From the NCBI RefSeq assembly GCF_008373755.1, contig NZ_VUJV01000001.1:1070881-1134880 (forward strand): a stretch of 64,000 nucleotides of DNA, in the 5' to 3' direction. This document shows positions 44,704 through 51,890 of the stretch, piece after piece. The first letter of the stretch is position 1; each line of letters opens with the position of its first letter. Source of the DNA: Nocardioides humilatus. GTDB lineage: Bacteria > Actinomycetota > Actinomycetes > Propionibacteriales > Nocardioidaceae. The notes beneath the pieces are model-generated. The model worked only from the letters and a program-made list of their open reading frames with translations, ran no database searches and was not told the origin of the DNA. Position numbers and translations under genes: made by a program.

Positions 44704-44717
44704 TCGAATCCCCGCCG
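44677..44717. terminator. Near-perfect 20-bp hairpin (R4 copy B) downstream of etfD
   Basis: Arms 44677-44696 and 44698-44717 pair at 19 of 20 positions around a single-base loop. Lies 21 nt past the etfD stop and 20 nt into the fragment gene. Shares its sequence (core GATCAACCTGGTTGATC and flank GCCGATGAGCGGTCA) with the repeat at 42731-42782, so it is also a repeat copy. Confidence 0.8.
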
Positions 44718-44737
44718 ATGAGCGGTCAAACGGTGAC

Positions 44738-47700
44738 TCAGAGGTCGAAGAGTGACCCGGAGTCGGAGATGTTCACGTCGGTGCGGGGCTCGTTGGTCTC
44801 GCCCGACGACTTCGGCGCTTCGGCAGCAGGGGCCGGGGCAGCCGGGGCCTCCTCGGCGGCAGGCTCCTCAGCCGGGGCTTCCTCGGCTGCAGGCTCCTCA
44901 GCAGGCGCCTCCTCAGCAGCAGGCTCCTCGACCGGCGCCTCCTCGACCGGCGCGGCGGCTGCGGGTGCAGCGGCCGGGGCGGGCTCAGAAGCGGCGGGGA
45001 TGTCGAAGAGCGAACCACTCAGGTCGGCAGGCGCTGCCTCGGTAGCCGGGGCAGCCGCAGGAGCCGCCGGCTCTGCCGCAGGGGCAGCAGGGGCAGCAGC
45101 CTCGGCGGGCTTCTCCTCGACCTTGGCGGGCTCGGCCTTGGCCGGCTCGGCCGGAGCCGAGTCAGCCGCGTCGAAGAGCGAGCCGCCCATGTCGAACAGC
45201 GAGCCACCCGAAGCCGGCTCAGCCGCAGCGGGAGCAGGCTTCTCCTCCGCCTTCGCCGGCGCGGCCGGCTCAGCGGGAGCAGAGTCCGCGGCGTCGAAGA
45301 GTGACCCACCAGCGGCCGGAGCCTCGTCGAACAGCGACCCACCAGCGGGCTTGGCCGGCTCGGCCGGAGCCGCGGGGGCATCGTCGAAGAGCGAACCACC
45401 GGACGGCGCGGCCTTGGCAGCGGGAGCCTCGGCTGGGGCGTCGTCGAAGAGCGACGAGCCCGCCGATGCCGCAGCGGGGGCAGCCGGAGCGGCCTCCTCA
45501 GCGGCCTTGGCCTCGGGCGCCTCGGCCTTCTTGGCGGCCGGAGCGGCCGCCTTCTCGCCCTCGCCCGGCTTGTAACGGGTGGCGACCTCGCCCTTGACCG
45601 ACGCGAGCAGCATCTGTGCGACGTCGAGGACCTCGACCTCCGCACGGGCGCTGCCGTTGTCCTGGGCCTCGGTCAGACCGTCCGCCAGCATGACGCGGCA
45701 GAAGGGGCAACCAACAGCGATCTGGTCGGCGCCCGTGGCGACGGCCTCGTTGGTGCGGTTGACGTTGATGCGCTCGCCGATGGTCTCTTCCATCCACATG
45801 CGCGCACCACCGGCGCCACAGCAGAACGACTTCTCGCCGCTGCGCTCCATCTCGGCAAGCTCGGCGCCCGGCATGATCTGCAGCAGGTCCCGCGGAGGCG
45901 TGTAGACCTGGTTGTGGCGACCGAGGAAGCACGGGTCGTGGTAGGTGATCTTGCGCTGGTGAGCGCCCTCACCGGAAGCGACCGGGGTCAGCTTGCCTTC
46001 GCGCACGAGGCGGTTGAGCAGCTGCGTGTGGTGGATGACGTCGAGCTCGATGCCGAGGTCGCGGTACTCGTTCTTGAGCGTGTTCATGCAGTGCGGGCAC
46101 GTGGACACGACCTGCTTGGCCTTGGCCTCGGTCAGCATCTCGATGTTTTGCTGGGCCAGGCCCTGGAACACGAACTCGTTGCCGGCCCGGCGCGCGGAGT
46201 CACCGGTGCAGGTCTCGCCGTTGCCGAGCACTCCGAAGGAGACGCCGGCCATGTCGAGCAGCTCGGCGACCGCGCGGGTCGTCTTCTTGGCACGGTCCTC
46301 ATAAGCACCGGCGCAACCGACCCAGAACAGCCAGTCGACCTCGTCGAGCGACTCGATCGTCTCGCCGACGACCTTGACCTCGAACGGGAGGTCCTTGGCC
46401 CAGTCCATGCGGCCGCGCGAGGACATGTTCCACGGGTTGCCGTTCTGCTCGAGGCCACGGAAGAGGCCGTTGAGCTCGGACGGGAAGTTGGACTCGACGA
46501 GCACCTGGTAGCGGCGCATGTCGGTGATGTGGTCGACGTGCTCGATGTCGACCGGGCACTGGTTGACGCACGCACCGCAGTTGGTGCAGGACCAGAGAAC
46601 GTCGGTGTCGATGATCGCGCCACCGTCGGGGTGCCACGCCAGACCCTCGGTGTCACCGACGAGCGGACGCTCGGCCTCGGCGATGACCGCCGCGTCGAGC
46701 CCGCCACGCTTGTCCTCGGCCACGAGGTTGTAGGGAGCCGACGCGAACGCGTGGTCGCGCAGGTTCATGATCAGCATCTTGGGAGAGAGCGGCTTCTCGG
46801 TGTTCCACGCGGGGCACTGCGACTGGCAGCGACCACACTCGGTGCACGACGCGAAGTCGAGCACGCCCTTCCACGAGAAGTCGTTGATGTTGCCGATGCC
46901 GAGCGTGGCGTCCTCGTCGAGGTCGTCGACGTCGTCGAGGGTGATCGCCTTGCCGTTGTTCATCATCGGCTTGACCTTGCCGAGCGCGACGGTCTTGCCG
47001 TCCTCCCGCTCGATCGCGTCAGGCCGCTTGAACATGACGTTGAGCGGCGCCACGAAGATGTGGAGGTGCTTAGAGTGGAGCACGTCGATGAGGAAGACCA
47101 GCATGATGCCGATGTGCAGCAGCAGGCCCAGCCCGATGAGGAAGCCGTTGTCCTCCGGCAGCAGCTTGCCGATCGCGTACGACGCGAATGCCCACTTGCC
47201 GTAGCCGTCATCCGACCCGGGGCCCGACTCGGGGACACCGGCCGAGACCGCGGCGCGGAAGAGGAACATCGTCCAGATGACGTTGAAGATCATGAAGAGG
47301 ACGAGGTAGGCGCCACCGAGGTGCGAGCCCGAGAAGCGGGACTTGCGACCGAGCTTCTCCGGCTGGTTGCGCATCCGGATGAAGTAGAAGGTGACCAGGC
47401 CGACCAGGCAGAGGACCGCGATGAGGTCCTGCAGGAGGCCCAGCGGGCCCCACGTGCCGATGAACAGGAAGTGCCAGTCAGGGTTGCGCGAGAGCAGCGC
47501 ACCGTAGGCCTCGACGTAGACGGTCCCCAAGATGAGGAACGCGTACATCACGAAGGAGTGCGCGACGCCCGGGATCGTCCACTTCAGCAGACGACGCTGC
47601 CCGAGCACCTCACGCAGCTGGGTGCCGAGGGCACCCGCGGTGCGCTTGGTGATGTTCTCCATGCGGTCCGGCGCCGGCTGACCGTGGGAGATCAGGCGGT

Positions 47701-47794
47701 ACAAGAAGAGCACCCGCTTGGCCGCGAGCGGCAGGATGATCGCGTTGAGAATCAGGCCAATGATGAGCGTCACCGTCATGGCGTCCAACGTCAT
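44738..47794 (-). CDS. etfD: EtfD-like membrane Fe-S oxidoreductase with SLFD-repeat tail
   Basis: 1018 residues. Membrane domain of about five helices (residues about 7-240), two 4Fe-4S motifs (CTECGRCQSQCP near 316 and CTNCGACVNQCP near 405), and two CCG-type cysteine domains (WVGCAGAYED, CTGDSARRAG; CPHCMNTLKNEY; SFCCGAGGARMWMEE near 660). This matches M. tuberculosis Rv0338c (EtfD), which takes electrons from ETF (fed by acyl-CoA dehydrogenases) into the quinone pool. From about residue 742 a 277-residue Ala/Pro/Glu tail follows, with eight SLFD motifs and the protein ending in GSLFDL. The upstream gap holds a TACC-N4-GGTA palindrome. Confidence 0.88.
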   Translation of the reverse strand: MTLDAMTVTLIIGLILNAIILPLAAKRVLFLYRLISHGQPAPDRMENITKRTAGALGTQLREVLGQRRLLKWTIPGVAHSFVMYAFLILGTVYVEAYGALLSRNPDWHFLFIGTWGPLGLLQDLIAVLCLVGLVTFYFIRMRNQPEKLGRKSRFSGSHLGGAYLVLFMIFNVIWTMFLFRAAVSAGVPESGPGSDDGYGKWAFASYAIGKLLPEDNGFLIGLGLLLHIGIMLVFLIDVLHSKHLHIFVAPLNVMFKRPDAIEREDGKTVALGKVKPMMNNGKAITLDDVDDLDEDATLGIGNINDFSWKGVLDFASCTECGRCQSQCPAWNTEKPLSPKMLIMNLRDHAFASAPYNLVAEDKRGGLDAAVIAEAERPLVGDTEGLAWHPDGGAIIDTDVLWSCTNCGACVNQCPVDIEHVDHITDMRRYQVLVESNFPSELNGLFRGLEQNGNPWNMSSRGRMDWAKDLPFEVKVVGETIESLDEVDWLFWVGCAGAYEDRAKKTTRAVAELLDMAGVSFGVLGNGETCTGDSARRAGNEFVFQGLAQQNIEMLTEAKAKQVVSTCPHCMNTLKNEYRDLGIELDVIHHTQLLNRLVREGKLTPVASGEGAHQRKITYHDPCFLGRHNQVYTPPRDLLQIMPGAELAEMERSGEKSFCCGAGGARMWMEETIGERINVNRTNEAVATGADQIAVGCPFCRVMLADGLTEAQDNGSARAEVEVLDVAQMLLASVKGEVATRYKPGEGEKAAAPAAKKAEAPEAKAAEEAAPAAPAAASAGSSLFDDAPAEAPAAKAAPSGGSLFDDAPAAPAEPAKPAGGSLFDEAPAAGGSLFDAADSAPAEPAAPAKAEEKPAPAAAEPASGGSLFDMGGSLFDAADSAPAEPAKAEPAKVEEKPAEAAAPAAPAAEPAAPAAAPATEAAPADLSGSLFDIPAASEPAPAAAPAAAAPVEEAPVEEPAAEEAPAEEPAAEEAPAEEPAAEEAPAAPAPAAEAPKSSGETNEPRTDVNISDSGSLFDL

Positions 47795-47884
47795 TACTCC
47801 AAAGTTCCGGGGAATTCGGGGTCAGACTACGGAACATCGCGTCCGTTGGTCAGATCCAGGGCCTGCGGCCCAACTGCTGGATCC

Positions 47885-47896
47885 TACCGGCAGGTA
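47885..47896. promoter_or_regulatory. Palindrome TACC-GGCA-GGTA upstream of etfD
   Basis: Perfect arms, 91 nt before the etfD ATG at 47794 (minus strand). Same TACY-N4-RGTA form as the sites before enoyl-CoA hydratase and acyl-CoA dehydrogenase, both also beta-oxidation genes. Confidence 0.5.
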
Positions 47897-47938
47897 ACCT
47901 GTGCTTCTGCGTGACGATCGCCTCACACCCGCGGCGGC

Positions 47939-48601
47939 TCAGCCCGCCCGGGGCACGCCGTGCTTGTGCTCGCAGGTCTGGGCGTGGTCGTTGCCGGTGC
48001 CGCCGAAGCAGTCGTCGGTCTCGGGCCCGCCGACGAGGTGGTCGTTGCCGTCGTCGCCCCGGACCTGGTCGTTGCCGTGGTCACCGTCGACGCGGTCACC
48101 CTGCTTGCCGCCCTGGACGTCGTCCTTGCCCGGCCCGCCGAAGACGTTGTCGGCACCGCCGTCGCCGAGGGCGAAGTCGTTGCCGTTGTTGCCGTTGACG
48201 AGGTCCATGCCCCCGCCGCCGTACAGGTGGTCGTTGCCGAACACGCCCTGAAGGTTGTCGGCCCCGCCGTTGCCGTAGACGTAGTCGTCGCCGTCGCCCC
48301 CGTGGACATGGTCATCGCCATCCCCGCCGAAGACGGCGTCGGCGCCGTCCTCGGCGCACACGATGTCGTCACCGCCGAGCGCGTCGATCTCGTCCCCGTT
48401 GTCGGTGCCGAGGATGACGTCGTCACCTTCCGTCGCGACAGCGCTCGGTCCCCAGACGATCGTCACCGGCTCGCCGAAACACTCGGCACCACGAAGGTTG
48501 CTGGCGTCTGCTCCAGGGGTTGCGACCCCGAGTCCGAGGGTGGCTGCAGCCATGGCGCCGCCCACGGCGACGAGTTTCCGAATCGACATGCCGGTCAGCA
48601 T
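47939..48601 (-). CDS. Secreted RTX-type calcium-binding repeat protein 1
   Basis: 220 residues from ATG 48601 (MLTGMSIRKLVAV); the ATG 12 nt later is possible. Sec signal peptide ending near GADAS, then about ten GGxGxDxxx nonapeptide repeats (for example GGDGDDHVHGGDGDDYVYG). Such RTX repeats fold into a parallel beta-roll when Ca2+ binds. Ends in DHAQTCEHKHGVPRAG, almost the same as the end of the gene at 51180, so the two are paralogues. It is exported by Sec, not a type I system. Confidence 0.85.
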   Translation of the reverse strand: MLTGMSIRKLVAVGGAMAAATLGLGVATPGADASNLRGAECFGEPVTIVWGPSAVATEGDDVILGTDNGDEIDALGGDDIVCAEDGADAVFGGDGDDHVHGGDGDDYVYGNGGADNLQGVFGNDHLYGGGGMDLVNGNNGNDFALGDGGADNVFGGPGKDDVQGGKQGDRVDGDHGNDQVRGDDGNDHLVGGPETDDCFGGTGNDHAQTCEHKHGVPRAG

Positions 48602-48657
48602 GGCCCTCTCGGCGAGGAAATGCATCCACTTCCTCATTTCCGTCAGTGCCACCGACG

Positions 48658-51084
48658 TCAGGGCAAGGTGACCTCGATCAGCGTGCGGATGTCGATCGCG
48701 TCGTGCTGCGAGGAGTCGTTGCCCGCGCCGCCGTCGAGCGTGTCCGCCTTGTTGTCCCTGGCGAAGAACGTGTCGTCCCCGGCGTCCCCGAACAGGGTGT
48801 CCGCGCCGGCCTTGCCGGTGAGGGTGTCGTTGCCACCACCGCCATAGAACCAGTCGTCGATGCCGCCGCCGGTCAGGGCGTCGGCGAAGCTCGTGCCGAT
48901 CACCTTCTCGACGTCGGCCCGGACGTAGTCGCCCTCAGCCCCGCTGTTGGCGCCGTCGTTGGCCAACGCGTCCTTCGTGACACTGACCCCCGCCGTACGG
49001 CCCAAGTAGGTGACCGTGTCGAACCCGTCGTCGCCGAAGTAGGAGTCGGCGCCGTTGGCGGCAGTCGTCTCGATGAACTGGTCGTCACCTGGACCACCAC
49101 GGACGATGTCGTCGCCCCCACGCCCGTCCAACTTGTCGTTGCCGCCGTTGCCGAGCAGCGTGTTGGCCGCCGCGGCGCCGGTGAGTACGTCGTCACCATT
49201 GCTACCAGCCAATGACTCGACGTTCGCGCGGATCTGATCCCCCTCGCCCGCTGCTCCGTCGTCGAAGAGGGCATTGATGCTCGCGCTGATGCCCGACGTA
49301 CGACCCAGGTAGCTCACCGTGTCGACTCCCCCGCCACCGTCGATCACGTCGGAGCCGTTGCCGAAGCCGTTGCCGCCCTGGAGGAATGTGTCGTCGCCCC
49401 CGCGGCCGTACTCGTCGTCGTCCCCCTGCCCGCCGTCGATCGTGTCCGCGAAGTCCTGTCCCGTCTCGTCGCCGTAGACGGCATCGTCGCCATCGCCCCC
49501 ACGCACGGTGTCGTTGTCGGCCCCACCACGGACTTCGTCATTGCCGTTGTTGCCGTTGACCGAGTCGACGCCGGCGTCCCCTCGGAGGGTGTCCGCGCCA
49601 CCACGCCCCAGGATCACGTCGTTGCCCCCGGACCCATCGATCCGGTTCGCCGCGCCGTCCCCGCTCAGCGCGTCGTTGCCCGAGCCGCCGACGATCCCCG
49701 ACGAGCGGATGTCGTCGAGCTCGCCCGTCGCTCCGTCGTCGCGAGGCGCATCCGCTGCAACATCGAGGCTCACGTTGACCGGTGCCGACCGCAGTGCGTA
49801 GGACGCGATCCCGTTGCCGGCGACCGTGTCCCTGCCGTCAGCCCCTGCGCTCGCGCGGAAGGTCCCACCGTTCGACAGCGTCACCAGATCGTTGCCGAGG
49901 TGGGGCTCGACGACACAGGAGGAGCACGTCGCTGCGAGCTCGTCGGCGAAAAGTGTGCCGATGAGCTCGCTGAACGACGCGTGCTCGATGACCCCGCCCG
50001 GCGTCACGACCGACCCGAACAAGCCGGTCACGTCACCCTCGACCGCACCCGGGAGCGTGCTCAGGTCGAGCGTGTTGAACCCGGTCCCGCCGGACACCGT
50101 TCGCGGGCCGGAAGTGCCGATCACCAGGTCGTCCCCTGCCCCCGCATCGGCCTCCTCGATCCCGGCCAGGTCGATACGGTCGTTCCCTCCGGAGGCGTTC
50201 ACCGCCTGCAGTCCGAAGTAGTTGTCGAACTCTGTGCCTCCGCGCAGGCCGTCGTCAGCGATCCCGTTGTCGCTCACCTGCATCGCCTGCTCGTCCGACA
50301 ATGCTTGGAACGTGGCATCACCCCCGCCGTCGATCGTGTCGACGGCGCCATCGGGTTCCGCTCCGATCACGTCTTCTCCACCACCCGAGCCGACCTCATC
50401 GGCCCCGTCACCTGGGTAGACCAGGTCAGACTCGATGCCGCCGAGGAAGCTGTCGTTGTCGTCGCCGAGCACATAGAGGCCGGAAGTACTCGTCGCCGTG
50501 ACGAAGTCCGCACCCGCGCCGGCCTCGACACGCACCCCGTCCAGCGTCGGGTCATCGACGATGAACGTGTCGTCGCCGCCGCCCGTTGTGAGGTAAAGGG
50601 TGGCCAGACCGGCGTAGCTGATCGCGGGGTCGTCGCCACCGTTGATGCTCAGCCCGTCGACGTCAGTGTCGAGGAGGAGCGGATCGGTGGCTGCGACCAG
50701 TTGCACGTCGAGGACCGAGAGACTGGCCAACGCGTCCAAATCGACATTGATGGGCTGTTCGGCCACGTTGGTCCAGGGCCTACCCATCTTCAGGGTCACG
50801 ACCTGCGGGTAGATGCTGGCGGCGACCACTACTTCGGTCAGGTTGCTGAAGGCTCCGGAAGCACATGCCACCTGCTCACCGTTGGACTTCGCCACCAGCG
50901 CGTCGCTCGCCGAGACGTACGTGAGTTCGACGATGAAGCTGCCGTCCGGGAACGAGACGGTCAGCACCCCGCTGTCAACCGAGCAGCTCGGGGGCGACGC
51001 GCCGGCCGGGCCAGCGCCCCACCAGAGCAAGGCGGTGCTCGCGACCAGGGCGAGTGCTGCGACGGGAGGAAGGCGACGGGACAT
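48658..51084 (-). CDS. Large secreted RTX-type repeat protein
   Basis: 808 residues from ATG 51084 with GGAGG 6-7 nt before it. Signal peptide ending in PAGASPPS. The first half is beta-rich with scattered GGGDDTFIVDDP-type motifs; the second half has dense RTX blocks (GGSGNDALSGDGAANRIDG, GGNDVILGRGGADTLRG) alternating with a repeated unit TVSYLGRTSGISASINALFDDGA and TVTYLGRTAGVSVTKDALANDGA, seen in other RTX proteins. Ca2+-stabilised extracellular protein, possibly adhesive. No catalytic site recognised. Confidence 0.85.
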   Translation of the reverse strand: MSRRLPPVAALALVASTALLWWGAGPAGASPPSCSVDSGVLTVSFPDGSFIVELTYVSASDALVAKSNGEQVACASGAFSNLTEVVVAASIYPQVVTLKMGRPWTNVAEQPINVDLDALASLSVLDVQLVAATDPLLLDTDVDGLSINGGDDPAISYAGLATLYLTTGGGDDTFIVDDPTLDGVRVEAGAGADFVTATSTSGLYVLGDDNDSFLGGIESDLVYPGDGADEVGSGGGEDVIGAEPDGAVDTIDGGGDATFQALSDEQAMQVSDNGIADDGLRGGTEFDNYFGLQAVNASGGNDRIDLAGIEEADAGAGDDLVIGTSGPRTVSGGTGFNTLDLSTLPGAVEGDVTGLFGSVVTPGGVIEHASFSELIGTLFADELAATCSSCVVEPHLGNDLVTLSNGGTFRASAGADGRDTVAGNGIASYALRSAPVNVSLDVAADAPRDDGATGELDDIRSSGIVGGSGNDALSGDGAANRIDGSGGNDVILGRGGADTLRGDAGVDSVNGNNGNDEVRGGADNDTVRGGDGDDAVYGDETGQDFADTIDGGQGDDDEYGRGGDDTFLQGGNGFGNGSDVIDGGGGVDTVSYLGRTSGISASINALFDDGAAGEGDQIRANVESLAGSNGDDVLTGAAAANTLLGNGGNDKLDGRGGDDIVRGGPGDDQFIETTAANGADSYFGDDGFDTVTYLGRTAGVSVTKDALANDGANSGAEGDYVRADVEKVIGTSFADALTGGGIDDWFYGGGGNDTLTGKAGADTLFGDAGDDTFFARDNKADTLDGGAGNDSSQHDAIDIRTLIEVTLP

Positions 51085-51179
51085 GAGGACCTCCGGGGAG
51101 ACGACGGACCTGTCCCTCCCGAGCGGGTGCATCGAGGCTAAGCGGAAGAACTACCGGGCGGATACGCCCGAACGGACGA

Positions 51180-51848
51180 TTATCCGATCCAACCCGCCCG
51201 CGGGATCGACCTCTTCGTCTCGCAGGTCTTGGCCTGGTCGTGGCCGCCCCCGCCGACGCAGCGGTCGTCGTCGGGGCCGCCGATCAGCACATCGGCGAGA
51301 GGCCCGCCGTCCAGGTCGTCCTCGCCGTCCTGCCCCACGAGCCGGTCGCTGCCGTCCTCTCCGGAGAGGTAGTCGCGGCCGCCGCCTCCGGAGATGGTGT
51401 CGTCACCATCGTCACCCGCGAGGTTGTCGCTGCCACCGTTTCCCTCGATCACGTCGTTGCGGGCACCGCCGCTGATGAGGTCGTAGTCGGCACCGCCCTT
51501 CAGGTCGTCAGGCCCTGGCCCACCGAAGATCTTGTCCTCGCCGCCACCGCTGTCCACGATGTCGGCACCCTCGCCCCCCGAGATGATGTCGTCGCCACCG
51601 CCGCCGCAGATGATGTCCTCACCACCGAAGGCGAAGATCTCGTCCGCCGCGTCGGTTCCCTGGATCACGTCGTCATCCCCGGTGGCGCGCGCACCCGGAT
51701 ACCAGAGGATGGTGACGAGCTCTCCGTTGCACTCACCGCCCCCGCCTCCGGCGTGCGCCCCTTCCGGGACAGCACCGAGGCCGGCGACGGTCAGGGCGAG
51801 CACGCCGCCGACCGCCAGGAGCAGCTTCTTCGACATGCGCGCCAGCAT
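51180..51848 (-). CDS. Secreted RTX-type calcium-binding repeat protein 2
   Basis: 222 residues from ATG 51848 with GGTGAGG 3 nt before it. Signal peptide (LLLAVGGVLALTVAGLG, then GAHAG). About eight to ten RTX nonapeptides (GGGGDDIISGGEGADIVDSG, GGARNDVIEGNGGSDNLAG). The tail DQAKTCETKRSIPRAG matches that of the gene at 47939. Two cysteines flank the repeat block (GECNGEL and KTCE) and may form a disulfide. Confidence 0.85.
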   Translation of the reverse strand: MLARMSKKLLLAVGGVLALTVAGLGAVPEGAHAGGGGGECNGELVTILWYPGARATGDDDVIQGTDAADEIFAFGGEDIICGGGGDDIISGGEGADIVDSGGGEDKIFGGPGPDDLKGGADYDLISGGARNDVIEGNGGSDNLAGDDGDDTISGGGGRDYLSGEDGSDRLVGQDGEDDLDGGPLADVLIGGPDDDRCVGGGGHDQAKTCETKRSIPRAGWIG

Positions 51849-51890
51849 GCGCCTCACCTCGGCGCCGCGCTGGACTTCGCCCGAATCCCT

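Noticed and set aside
48000-51800. Short regular DNA repeats that could be taken for a CRISPR or satellite array
   Set aside because: The periodicity is 27 nt and in frame, matching the RTX nonapeptides of secreted proteins; no spacers of unique sequence and no cas genes.
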